Origin: Anthostomella pinea | Lineage: Eukaryota > Ascomycota > Sordariomycetes > Xylariales > Xylariaceae | Reading direction: 5' to 3' | Assembly: GCA_963556695.1 (NCBI GenBank) | Contig: CAUWAG010000003.1 | Location: 2,790,001 to 2,854,000 of the forward strand | Length of the DNA stretch: 64,000 bases | Shown: positions 1-10,226 of the stretch, in pieces | Numbering within the stretch: position 1 is the first letter of the stretch | Layout of the letters: the number at the start of each line of letters is the position of its first letter | Program-made: the position numbers and the translations under genes | The notes under the pieces: generated by a model | What the model saw: the letters and a program-made list of their open reading frames with translations, nothing else | The model's database searches: none | Told to the model about the DNA's origin: nothing

Positions 1-660
1 CGTCGAGAGCTGCAACGCTATCCGGACTGCTAGGATGGACTCGTCGGAGGTGCTCGTCAAGATTTTCCAGACGAGTGAACCCCTTGCCGGAATGTCGCTT
101 GCAGCTGACGTGTAGGCAGTTGAGGGGGTTCTTGGGGCCGTCGTCGGCGGCGTGGCATCCGCGAGCCATCAATACGGCGGCTAACACATATCTCCGAAGC
201 TCCCCGGACCGCCTCGACAGATGTCGTTTGCGGCTCTGGATAATCATACGTCCTTTGGGTTTCCGACTGATTGTCCATTGTAATATCCATTAAGATTTTC
301 AAGGAGTACCCGGGTTGGAATTGGCCATTGCGTGTTGCTGCGGTCCCATTTGACCTGGAGATTGCATAGCAACCTGAGCCAGGTAGGGGATTTCGTCCTC
401 ACCATACACAACAACGTAGCCAGGGCGGTGGGAGAACGCGTTCTGGGACCCAAGATAGACTCTCTTGGCGATGTGTGCGGGTGCATCACGTACTTACATG
501 ACGGGCACGTCAAGACCTTGACCGTCCAGTCCAGAGATGACCTTACTGCCGGTGGGTGGTTATTGAGTTTCAGAAGGTGGAGGTGTTATCGATGAGAGTG
601 TGATTATGCACTTACATATATCGCCCTTTACCATGCCCCCTCTTCATCAACCCGTGGTCG
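1..660. other. No recognisable gene
   Basis: Open frames here are short and overlap on both strands. None matches a family I know. Minus-strand splice-donor-like strings are present, as elsewhere in the mosaic, but no exon chain can be built. Confidence 0.5.
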
Positions 661-803
661 GCTTGCGGCGGCCAGCTGTACTTGACCGTGACGTCAGCGA
701 AGCCCGTGGTGGACTTGAGGGTTTCGAGCAGCTGCGCGACGGTCGCGGCATCGTCGACCTCGATGCTGCCCCCGCCTGAGGGCGCCTTGTATCGAAGCTT
801 CAT
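661..803 (-). pseudogene. OTU1/YOD1 N-terminal fragment, copy 1
   Basis: Reading from the ATG at 803 down to about 661, the peptide begins MKLRYKAPSGGGSIEV and continues through LLETLKSTTGFADVTVKY to WPPQ. This is the ubiquitin-like (UBX-type) N-terminal domain of the OTU1/YOD1 ubiquitin thioesterase, which helps Cdc48/p97 clear ubiquitinated proteins. Only about 48 residues remain. After WPPQ the frame runs into unrelated sequence, and the catalytic OTU domain is absent. The last 71 bp are repeated at 20798-20868 with about four differences. The fragment has a start codon but cannot encode an enzyme. Confidence 0.75.
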
Positions 804-1195
804 TGGTGACACTGCATGATATGCGCGCTCGCTGTGTGTCCAGGTGATTCGGTGTCTGGCCGAGGTGTGTTAGAAATGTCGTTCGTTGGTGCTCAACGAC
901 CAGAATTATAGCGACTGACAGGTAACAAGCGATGACTGTCGCAAGAGGTTACGGGTAGGGCATTCCGGTCGGGCCAAGTTGGTCAGTGTCTTGGATTGGA
1001 TCATGCCCTCATGAACGAGCTCGGGATTGACGTCGGTGCCGTTCTGCCAGGGCGACCCTCCTTTCCAGTCAAGTGTCTAAAGGGGCCCTCGAAGCTCATG
1101 GTGAAGATCTTGGGCCACTGTTGGCGCGACTCAACCGTGTCGTCAGCTCATATGTACATCTGTCAGGTCTCCTGCTCGTGGGCCGAGTGCCATCT
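804..1195. other. No recognisable gene
   Basis: I see no supported coding or RNA feature between the OTU1 fragment and the transporter fragment. Confidence 0.5.
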
Positions 1196-1512
1196 GCTTG
1201 GATCAGGATGCCCCAGGTGATGGCCCATTGCTGCAGAGAGACAACGCGGCCGCGAATTTCCTTGGGCGGGACTTCTGACTGGTAGACTTGTACGATGGAG
1301 GAGGCGACACATACACAAAAGCCAGCGATAACGCGACCGGCGCAAAGCATGCCAACGCTCTTGGAAGCACATTGGATGCTAGTTTTGGTTAGTAAATGAG
1401 GTTGGGATGAACCGACATGTTCCAAGGTCGACTTACATTGAGCCGATGATCCAAAGCACGCGAGCAACCTGGAGAGCGACCTTTCGGGAGTACTTGTCGG
1501 CAATGAAAGAGC
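1196..1512 (-). pseudogene. MFS sugar transporter fragment, intron retained
   Basis: Minus-strand reading gives FIADKYSRKVALQVARVL, the loop 2-3 motif of sugar porters. After a 58-nt intron (1379-1436, with GTAAGT donor and CTAG acceptor) the frame continues with IIQCASKSVGMLCAGRVIAG, VYQSEVPPKEIRGRVVSLQQ and WAITWGILI. These are helices 2-4 of a major facilitator superfamily sugar/quinate-type transporter, including the PKEIRGR loop. About 85 residues survive out of roughly 500. Both ends break into unrelated sequence. Because the intron is kept, the piece came from genomic DNA and not from a spliced transcript. The frame is open within the piece, so the damage is truncation and not base decay. 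Confidence 0.8.
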
Positions 1513-2877
1513 TGCTTGCCGAGCTTGCCACCTGCCGATGGTGGCAACAGGGAGAGCGGCCTGGCTATATCGAAGCCAGCTGAAGCCTAGGCAGAGCGTA
1601 GGGCGCGTGGAGTCCCTCGATGGTCTGTAAACAGGAAGAAAAACGTCGGTTCACTAGAAGGTTAGTGCCCACGGTCCCTCGGGCTGGGGAAGGGCCGAGG
1701 CTTAGCATCTTCGCGGTCAACGGGGATGCTGAAGTGGTCGCTCGTTGATCCTGCGACATCGTTCGAGTTGGGGGTCTATATATACCGAGACGGGGACCGC
1801 GGTCTCACGAACGACGTCGTTCTTATTCCATCGGACGGCTGACTTGGCGAAGGTTCACTTAGCGGCCGGGAGAGGAAAGTCTGTGACTCTCTCGATTGGC
1901 AAGGGTATGGGCGACGATGATCTGGAGCTAGTGCTGCTCAGCGGCCAGCAAGTTGGTCGGGTCGCCGGGCATATTGTTCACGTAGTTCTGGACGCGAGCC
2001 TGGGTGGTGTTATCGTAGTCAGGAACGTCGGGGATGCCTTGAAGGGGTGCCGGCCCCGTGTTTGAGTTTTTTTTGGAGAACCTTTGACAAGCAGTCATTC
2101 TTCGCCCTCCCTCCGGGCGTGGAGGCTGGCATGAACTGACCCTCGGCGATGCGCGGTTTCTTCACCCGGTTGCGTTTGCGTTTGCGTTTCGGCGGTCCCA
2201 AGTCTGCCATCTGCTTCCGATACTCTTTTCCTTGCTGCTTGCGCAACCAGGTCTTGTTCGAGTTCATTCATATTTCCTCCTCGATATTGACCTCTTCGGA
2301 CGCCAGCTTGCAGAAATGCACCCCTCCTGCTTCTCAAGGATACGAGCATGGGCTCGCGCCTTTGCCCTGCGAGCGCGCTTACGCCGGGGTTGTGAGCTGC
2401 CCTCCGAACCGCCGTCAGTAGCATCGTTTCTTCGTTTCGTTCGCAACGGCATACCGATCGCAGCCTAGACAGCATTGGGGCCCGCAGTCCCTCGGAACTC
2501 TTCGAACAGTCCTCGTTTTTCTTGCTTGTCTAAAGAATCCCGAGTGCAGCGCCGTTCGAGTCTGTGCTGCAGACCGAGGCGGGAACCTCGGCCTTACGAA
2601 CCATGTCGTTTTCCTTGGAGTGGACGGCCGATCCTGGCGAAGGCATACCTATGTGTGCCCGCTGAGGGAAGTGGCATACCAAATGCATGGTATCAATGAT
2701 GTGGACGTACAGAGCCTCCATCAAGCTTCTTGTCCTCTGCTGAAATGTGAAGCTTCTTGAACTGCTCCTGGATAGCGCCATTGACACTCGCAAGGATAGC
2801 TCACTCGGCAGTGGCAAAGTCCAGGAAATATTTCTTGAGCCCTGGGTGTTGGTATTGTTACCACCACCGGCTGCTGA
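1513..2877. other. Unassigned mosaic with basic low-complexity fragments
   Basis: On the minus strand, 2019-2475 encodes lysine/arginine-rich peptides in two frames (for example KRKRNRVKKPRIAEGQF and RRKRARRAKARAHARILEKQ), resembling nuclear-protein tails. No domain is recognisable. Positions 2024-2047 match 19103-19126 almost exactly. The rest is unassigned. Confidence 0.4.
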
Positions 2878-3005
2878 GCAAGGAAGACTGTGCAAGTGTA
2901 GCAGATATAGCGACTCTACACATACCCTCATGTTAGCAGAAGATATCAGCTGCTGGTTTCGGCACACGAGAACTTGCCTATACCAATGCACCCAGGGTTC
3001 ATGAT
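2878..3005. repeat. Dispersed module, copy at 2.9 kb
   Basis: This stretch is an imperfect copy of 7918-8045. Shared landmarks in the same order are GTGCAAGT, CTACACATAC, CATGTTAGCA and AGCTGCTGGTTT, followed by a similar CTTGCCT-ACC-ATG tail. Neither copy lies in an open frame that I can assign. Confidence 0.6.
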
Positions 3006-4139
3006 CAATATATCCCTCTGCCATGTATGCCCAATATAGAGTCGTCGGCACTCATCTCAAGCCTCTCAGATGGACGCAAGCGAGCCCGCCACGGTTTAAG
3101 TGAGGCCATCCGCGGGACGATATCGTGCTGGGCGAGAGTAATCGGCGGCGGGGAGGGATAGCTTAGGAGATGGTAGCGGTAAAGGCGCGCAAGCTTGCCC
3201 GAGAGGAAGAGAGCGGCAGCTCGAGTGACTCGAAGTGCACAGGAGGCAGACATCGCGCCAGCCAAACTGTATTCCTCGTGTGCTGTTTCCGTCGCAACAA
3301 GCCGCAGCCACGTGGAGTGCCGTACATTTGGACCAAGCCCGAGCCCTCTGCTTCACGTCGTCGCCTGGGGTTAGGAGAATGCTGATGTCATCTGTCATGA
3401 CCGTGGTACAGGCGTAGTGCAATGGCCGTGGCATCTGTTATCTAGACCCCTCTAACAAGGATACATCAAGCAGGTGACGGATTTTTCTGCTGCATTAGAG
3501 ATGTAGCAGCTTTTTTTCTGCTGACTGGGCGAACGCTCGGCAGAAGCGACCTTGCCAGGGAGCTCATCAACGAAGAAGAGACCAGCACTGCCACAGAACT
3601 CGGTAACGTCCAGCTGTTGCAGCAGCATGTCTTCAGACTGGCACGAGATTCTTGACTTCAATGCTCGCTTGAGCCACGCGTTGAATTCAGGCTTTTATAT
3701 GTAGGCAGTCAGCCTAGGGGTGGCCTCTCGATACGAGCCGGTTACCACCCTCAATGGGTTTGTTTTGACCAGTCAGATCATTGACTTCGCGAGCAAGTCA
3801 ATACTCTACTCGTTGTTGCGAGGCCATTGTGCTGGACATGTATGTGCGCTTGTGGGTTGAGTCGCGGTGCACGTGGCGATACCACTTGCTGCTCGTTAGC
3901 TGGCCTGGATGCAATCACGGATGATCTCATGCGCAGCTGAAGACGACGCTCGCGCACATAAGCGACAACGCTCATGATGAATGCCGAGGGAGCAAGTCAT
4001 ATCCTAAGACGAAAAAGCGGCTTTCCCTCTCCAGATGGCGTGTGGTGAGGATGCTATGTGCAAAAAGTGAAGTCAATGGGTTGCGCCGATGTGGTTTGCC
4101 TGACCCTTCCCTTCTTGCTCTGGGTGGCCCAGTGATGGT
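3006..4139. other. Unassigned mosaic
   Basis: A minus-strand frame near 3452-3661 includes LLQQLDVTEFCGSAGLFFVD, which reads like a genuine protein piece, but I do not recognise the family. No other supported feature is seen. Confidence 0.35.
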
Positions 4140-4780
4140 GGTGGAAATGGCTGGGTCAGTCTGGGTTCGTTGTGCAGCTCGATCTTGACGCCCGCCCGGT
4201 CACACCGAGATCTGAACTGTCCTCGGAGGCAGTGCGAGCGCGCCAGCGAGACCCCCTCCGGCGGAATGGCCACAAGGCCATGATGTCCCAGGGTGACCGG
4301 ATGGGGAGTGCAACTCGGGCAGTTGTCGCCGAATTTGCCCGTGGAGCTGCCGTTGGGATATATCGGCCAGTCCTCGCCGAAGGTCGGAACCGGCACCGCG
4401 CCGCTGCGGATCGCGCCCTGGTCGTCCTGCATGCCGAAGTCGACACCTCCGGAGCTCTGGAAGCCACTGTGCTCCATATGGTAAATGACCTGGGGAACCT
4501 CCCGAGGGTACGCGACCTGGGAAACCTTCACACCGTTCATCATGCGGAAGTAGTGGACGGGCTGGACAATGATGAACTGGTGGTGTCACGAGCCAGTGGA
4601 TCGCTCTCGTCCCGTCGCTCAGTCGACTCGAAAGCCATGATGGTGTCCCAGACCGGCAGGTCATCGCTCATGCTCATACCGGCGCCGGTGCTGCGGAAGT
4701 CATTGCTGCTGCCGGCGTTCTGGATCGGTATCGTCAAGCCCGGGCCGGTTTTCTGGCTCGCCATCGTCGAACCCTGACCA
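4140..4780 (-). pseudogene. Unidentified protein fragment
   Basis: The minus strand stays open from about 4543 to below 4150. It encodes a plausible secreted or enzymatic protein piece, including VPTFGEDWPIYPNGSSTGK and GDNCPSC. A second frame (4540-4764) supplies an apparent upstream part rich in Ser/Thr/Asp. Overlapping frames are open too, and the plus strand is also open for 201 codons, so the strand choice rests on residue composition only. I do not recognise the family and assign no function. Confidence 0.3.
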
Positions 4781-5242
4781 GTACCCTGGCTCGCCCAGCT
4801 CCAGGCATGGCACAGGGATCGCTCTGAATACCCGGATTTGGTCGCAGGTAGTGAGTATCCATCGCTCCTGCTTCCACTTCGGGGGCATCAAAGGAGATGC
4901 AAGGTCAAGCTCGACTAGATCCGAAGAACTCTCACGACAATGCCGTGCTTTCCACTAGGAAAGGTAGTATAGAAAGGAGCCTTTACTGCGATGACTAGAC
5001 CTTGAGGCAAGATTTACTCGATCTTAAGGAAAGGGTCGGCGTTAAACAAGATATTGAAGTCTACGCCGCCTTCAAGATCTTCGATGCCAGCGCAGTGATA
5101 GCGGTCGAAGTTCGGCGGGGTGAACGTTCTCAAAACTGCGATGGGAAGTTCCCATGTCAAGGTCTTCCATAGGTGTGGCGATGAGCAGGCGGGCGGGTGA
5201 GCGAACGCGGGATGAAAAGAAGGGACTTGGTTCGCTCGATTC
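4781..5242. other. No recognisable gene
   Basis: Only short overlapping open frames are present; nothing is supported. Confidence 0.4.
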
Positions 5243-5301
5243 GTCCCGGGCGTGACGGGTTGCCAACTTGATTCATCCCGGGCATCACGGGTTGCCAACT
5301 T
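5243..5301. repeat. Degenerate minisatellite, two units
   Basis: Two adjacent units of about 27 bp share the core CGGGCRTSACGGGTTGCCAA (at about 5243-5270 and 5275-5301). The same core recurs at 9161-9187, 9391-9419, 9750-9777 and 9783-9809. Read on the minus strand, the units encode peptides such as WQPVMPGMNQ, so they may derive from a repetitive coding segment. Confidence 0.65.
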
Positions 5302-6545
5302 GGCTCGTTCGATTCGTGGATGTCTGCACGATTTCTCACGAGTATCCCGTGGAATTCCATCCTAGGTATCGATGGACCCGGAGCCATCCGGTCATTTCTT
5401 CTACCTTCTCGTCTGTAACGCGGACTCGGAAGAGGTGGTGGTGGATCGCCGCTTTGCGAAGCTGCATCCAAGAGTTGGTCGTCTTGATGGTGGAAGCGGC
5501 CTTCTTGGTACCCTTGGCAAGAAGGTGACTTGGCGGCCGCCCGCCTGCTGGATGAATTATTTCCCACCGCCCCGTTCGCCATGACACATTTATCGAAAAC
5601 GACGTCAACGTTCCAAGTCGAAACCTCTTTCTCTTTTCTCTTTTTTATTTGTTTTCTCTTTTCTCCTTTTCCCCCCATCTCTCTTTTCTTCTTCTCGCTC
5701 TTAATAGCAAGTGATGAGCGGAGCCAAAATGCATAACTGGTCAGTGTTCTCCGAAATGACTGACCTGTCCGCGGACACCGTCACCTTGCAGAGGCCGGTT
5801 CTGGTTCCCTTCATTGTGGCCCACGGAGCGAGACGGAGTCGGAGAGTTGGGCGCTGGAAGGTAGGCCAGATAATGTCGGGAGTATTAGGGGAGGATACTC
5901 GACGTTGCTGCCACCGATGCCTTCGGCGCCGTTATTGCTAGTGGCAATACCTGTGAGCGTAGCTCCATCGTAGTTGCTCGCAGATGAGTGTCCTACTCCC
6001 TGGTGTAACGAATGACCATCACCGGCAGTGACATCGCCGGCACCAGTCGTTGGGACGTAATGAGGGGCCTCGGACGCAGAAGCCAGGTTCTCGGCGCTGG
6101 CGCTCATCTCGGAAGCAACATGCTTGCGCGAAACAGAACGGACAGTTCTCAGCGGAGCGACAGCAGGCCAGATTGCGAATGTCAATCCTCAAATTCCTTT
6201 TAAGGTCATGCCGGACCGACGCGCCTTGATGACCATTTTCTCTGGGTTATGCATGTCGTCCGTCCTTGCGGCCGTTTGGGGTCGACGCAGCATCTGCATG
6301 TCCACAACCCGCGTCGAAATCGTGCTCGTCAATGAGAGAGACATCACTGGGCAGGTTGACCACGAAACTGCTGCGATTGGATTGAAGGGAAGTTTCCTCC
6401 AGCTTAGGTGACAGGAATGTGATTGTCCCCCGAAAGCTCACGGCTGTCACGCTTCATGGTACCCGAGGGGATGGGGCCCGTGCTAGCATTGTGGTTATGG
6501 AAGTGATGCTGACAGTAGATCAATCATCGCCGGCCTACCCACAGG
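5302..6545. other. Unassigned mosaic with long pyrimidine tract
   Basis: Positions 5621-5702 are an almost pure C/T tract of about 80 nt on the plus strand. The minus strand from 6185 to 5811 is open and encodes a Ser/Gly/Ala-rich peptide without a recognised domain. No gene can be built. Confidence 0.4.
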
Positions 6546-7045
6546 TTAGTAAGTTGTGACAGACCAATAGGGGATGGGGGGCGGGCTCCTACCTCTCACT
6601 TCGTTATCGCAGCTAGCCTCACGGCAGGTGATCTTGCCACCGGGAAAGGGGCGCTTGTTGATCTGGTAGGTGCTGTTCGGATCGTGAATTCTTTTCCAGT
6701 GGCACTTCTTGTAGCGGAGATTATTCTGCATCGTTGATTCGCAGAGAACTCTGTTGTCTCTTTTTCACATCGGAAATCTCGAATCGACCCGTCATCCCCA
6801 GGCCCTTTGCCCTCCATCCGTCGACGGTGGTCTGACATCTCTCTTTCTTCGTCAGGCGGTACCGACTCAGACCATACTCGGCGATTCGGCTGACCCAATC
6901 GCGCAAAACGTGGCCACTTCCAGAGAACATAAAGCATTGCAAGGTGTGCCCCATGCTGTACGACCCGTCTCGGTCTCTGTTCGGGAGGGAGAGCTGAAAG
7001 GATGCCATCCACATCTTCAGCCGCCTCGGAGTGAGAGATGCCCAA
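6546..7045 (-). pseudogene. Unidentified cysteine-containing fragments with a repeated module
   Basis: Several minus-strand frames carry protein-like pieces, such as MQNNLRYKKCHWKRIHDPNS (6546-6731) and the string SDHRRRMEGKGPGDDG near 6800-6840. The latter recurs as SDHRRRIEGKGPGDNG at about 19860-19910, followed there by different sequence. The pieces do not join into one frame. I do not recognise a family. Confidence 0.35.
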
Positions 7046-7773
7046 AAACGGGTGCAGACATTCTGTCGCCTAGGAGTATGACGGTCTTGACTTGCTTTCG
7101 CATCTCAAGTTCCTGGTGCAAAATCCTGGTGGTTGCACCCCGAGCACATGACGACGGTGTTTCCCATTGTACGAATCGACATCAACATTGGCGCGATTCC
7201 CAGAGCGGCCGGGACCATGAGCATTGTCGAGGATCTCTTGAACTCGGGACCAACCCAAGGCCATTGGGGCCGTCGACCCAGTAAAGACGGTGTTTGAAGG
7301 CATCCATGGGTGACACGGGCGAATACCCAGAGAGTGGAACCGGTCGCGTGTGTGAGGCGTGTAAAGCCGACACTTAACGGCAGGGTCAGGGTTTCAGGGG
7401 ATTTTGAGACCCTATACTCCGTACAATAGCCTAATTGGCCTCCAAATCCCCTATTCAGTTCGAGATCTTCCCCCAGCCCGCCGTGGCTCCATTTCGGCTA
7501 CCTGCTCCCCCAACGAGAGCGAGACGCTCCCCTGGGCTTCCAATGAGCCTTCTCATCTCGTCCGCCACTGCAAAGCGACCATCTGCCAACAGCAGCCTTC
7601 AGGACGGCGCGAGCAGAGACAGGAGTATCGACGACTCGTCGTCGAGAGCTCTGGCGATAACATCTGTTATGGGTGCTCCATGGCGGAGACCGCTTGGACA
7701 CTCCCGACGGTGGGAGGGAGAGACTCTTTGCCTGCGTTACTCATAACGGCATCCTCGTTGCCTGCGTTCTCCA
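7046..7773. other. Unassigned mosaic
   Basis: No supported gene is seen. Open frames overlap on both strands and contain no recognisable domain. Confidence 0.35.
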
Positions 7774-7828
7774 TGCCAGCGGCCTCGTCGTATTCGGTCT
7801 TGATGAAGACGTTCTCGTTGCCTGCAGT
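7774..7828 (-). repeat. Acidic-peptide module (AGNENVFIK type), copy 1
   Basis: This 55-bp stretch matches 19248-19302 with only a couple of differences. On the minus strand it belongs to a longer open reading containing TAGNENVFIKTEYDEAAG and further AGNE-like units, so it comes from an internally repetitive acidic protein. A shorter relative (ENANVFIGYDEAPG) lies at about 22355-22410. The function is unknown. Confidence 0.6.
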
Positions 7829-7917
7829 CTCCATGATGGCGTTCGCGTTGACTGCCTTCTCTATGTTTCCGTCGTACCAGCCTCCATGATCGCTAGCAGA
7901 AGTTCCGCTTGGTGGAG

Positions 7918-8045
7918 CAAGAAATACAGTGCAAGTAAAGCAGGCAAGGCGACCCTACACATACTTACATGTTAGCAAAACACATTAGCTGCTGGTTTGG
8001 TATAAGAAGACTTGCCTCCACCGATGAGCTCAGAGTTTATGGCCA
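7918..8045. repeat. Dispersed module, copy at 7.9 kb
   Basis: This is the second copy of the module at 2878-3005, with the same ordered landmarks but many substitutions. The sequence beyond both ends differs from the first copy. Confidence 0.6.
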
Positions 8046-8705
8046 ACGTATCCCCATTTTCCCCTGCCGCTGGTACTTGTATCATGCCGCTTGAATGGCG
8101 TTTACGCATCGTCCTCTTGCTTCTGCTCCGGCTCAGGGGCACGAACCGGGGCTCGGGCGGCAGCCTTGGCTCTGCGAGTGCGCTTGGGACCGCCCTCTGG
8201 ACCGTGGTATCCTCACGACAGCGCGTGCTGCGTCGTTGGGAGTCATGACCCCCTGATGGTGTCCTCCCAGAAAACGCATGCTGCCGTATTAGAAGCCATG
8301 ACCCCATGTCATCCTTTGTCGGCGTTCTCCGGTGAAACTCGATGTCGTCTTCCCGTGACGGAACCATCGATGATCCCTCAGAACACGAGGACCCGGCGGT
8401 ACCTCGGGCAAGTTTTCGTGGCTGGCGATGCTGGTGCCTGTTCGAGCATCGGTAACGGGAGAGCGCCTGCAACACCCCTATCTGCCGAGCAGGGGGTGCG
8501 TTCGCTGGTCAGGCCCACGAACTGCCCTCCCTGTCTGAGGGTCAAAACCGACATGTACCGCATGTGAGAAGTTGGCTGGATTGCTGACTCCGCCCATGCC
8601 AGGACATCGACGATCTAGAAGATTGACCCAATCCTAGAGATCATCATCGGACCGGGCGCACTACCGGAGTTGGCGGTGCACCTGATGATGGAAGGCCGCC
8701 GGGGC

Positions 8706-8880
8706 AGTGAACTGGATGGGCGCAAACGCCGGAGAGTATCCAGATCCGATCTGGCTAAATAGGCCATGGTGAATGGCATGGTCATTGTCAGCAGTACCTA
8801 CATTGCGACCCAAGTTCATGTTCTGAATATCCTGGACCCAGCCACTGCTAGCTTTTACCCAAGGGCCTGCCAGCGGCTGT
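8706..8880. repeat. Dispersed module, copy at 8.7 kb
   Basis: This stretch resembles 24310-24460. Shared strings in order include GCAAACGCCGGAGA/GCAAAAGCCGGAGA, GATCCGATC/GGTCCGATC, CCCAAGTTCATGTTCT/CCCAAGTCCATGTTCT and GGACCCAGCC/GAACCCAGCC, then GCCTGCCAG. On the minus strand both contain a peptide like WVQDIQNMNLGR (here) and WVQDFKNMDLGR (there). Confidence 0.6.
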
Positions 8881-9160
8881 CCAGCGTTTCCAGAGTGCCA
8901 TGAAGGGCCTCGAGAGGGAAGACATTGCATACCGGCTCGGGCGAGAATGCGTCAGAATCATCTTCGAAGTCGTCATTGAAGACTGAGTCCTCCATGAGGT
9001 CGGAACCCATGGCGAAGGGGGACGCAAGGACTCGACAGGTGAGCGGGGTGCTCTTTGAAACCCTCGACGGGTATAAGTATACCCCTTCGCCTGGAACAAG
9101 GGCATCACGGCCGGCCACTCCTCGGTGGGAGGAGCGACATCCATAATCGCCACAAAAGGT

Positions 9161-9809
9161 CACCGGGCGTCACGGGCTGCCCAGTGCCAGAAGAGGGAGC
9201 CGTGGTAGAAGACTGATCGCAGCAGCGGCGGCAGCAGAAGCCATGGCCAGCAGCCTCCTCTGCCAAGATGGTCTTCCGAGTTACGGTTGACTCGTATTCG
9301 CTTGGAACAGGCCAGCCACGGCCGCTGTCCGGGTTGTAGGTACAGCGAAAACCCCGTTGCTCCCTGGGTGAATCCGGGGCTCGTTGACTGATCCCGGGCA
9401 TCACGGGCTGCCCAATTGGCTGTCCCCAGGCACCACGGCCCGGCGTCGAGCACCATAGGTAGGATGAGTTCCGTTGCTAGCGGAACTGAACTGGGGCACG
9501 GGACTGAACTCCGGCAGCGGGGTGCCACCTTGGAAATTTGCAAACTGACCGGCTGCGGCCGGCTAAGCGGGTGCCGATCTGAATGACTTTCTCAAGTGTT
9601 AATATCGGTGCAAATAGCAATGGGCATGCAATGGATCACTAACCTGTCCATGCTGAGCGTTGGAGGTCATGCGGTCTTGTTGAGTGGCTCTGCCCTGGTT
9701 CACATGATGACTCAAGCCCTTGAATGGGTTGGACAAGCTGGCCACTGGTTCATCCCGGGCATCAAGGGCTGCCCATTTGTTGACCTCGGGCATCACGGGT
9801 TGCCAATTC
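9161..9809. repeat. Scattered minisatellite units
   Basis: Four copies of the CGGGCATCACGGGYTGCC core occur at about 9161-9187, 9391-9419, 9750-9777 and 9783-9809, the last two as a close pair. They are relatives of the pair at 5243-5301. Unit edges differ, which fits dispersed remnants of a former tandem array. Confidence 0.55.
9253..9338 (-). repeat. SGRGWPVPSEY module, copy 1
   Basis: This 86-bp module is shared with 18158-18243 at high identity. On the minus strand it encodes NPDSGRGWPVPSEYESTVTR followed by KTILAEEA. In this copy the frame then runs into a cysteine-rich nonsense tail. In the other copy it continues into a long coiled coil. Confidence 0.7.
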
Positions 9810-9898
9810 AGTTGTTCTGGGGGTGGGCAGGTTGTCTGTGGCATTGCTATGGGCCTAGCCGGTGACGGCCTGACATGGAGTCGTTGTTCTGCTGGCGT

Positions 9899-10226
9899 GC
9901 TCCATCCGCTCCATCCGCTCCATCCGCTGCTTCATGGCCATCTAGGCACGCTTCTGACCTTCGACCTGGCCGCGCAGGTCATCGTTCTCAACTTGAAGGC
10001 GCTGGAGACCATTGGTATCAAGGTCAATCTTGATGAATTTGCCGATATTCTTCATTTTCTGGCGGAGCTGGAATTGTCGTCCAAGGTATTGACGTTCCTT
10101 CTTCTCCCGGGCGGCGACGTACTCGCGCTGCTTCTTTTTTCTCTGGCGCAGGTGCTGCGCCAGTCGCACGCCCATCTCTTCCTCGGTCTCAACAAAAGAA
10201 ACGGCCTCGATATAAGCAACTTCTGA
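9899..10226 (-). pseudogene. Coiled-coil fragment with 9-bp triplet repeat
   Basis: Minus-strand 10175-9942 encodes a highly charged helix with REYVAAREKKERQYLGRQ and a later LQRLQVENDDLRGQVEGQ, which has leucine-zipper-like spacing. Just below it, a perfect 9-bp repeat CTCCATCCG occurs three times (9900-9926) and in another minus frame encodes Arg-Met-Glu triplets. A bZIP or other coiled-coil protein origin is possible. No DNA-binding basic signature is complete. Confidence 0.35.

Noticed and set aside
4172..4777. Plus-strand frame of 201 codons
   Set aside because: It is open but without any motif. The minus strand over the same stretch reads more like protein.
5243..9809. CRISPR array
   Set aside because: The repeated units are degenerate, irregularly spaced and in eukaryotic sequence; there are no unique spacers of constant length.
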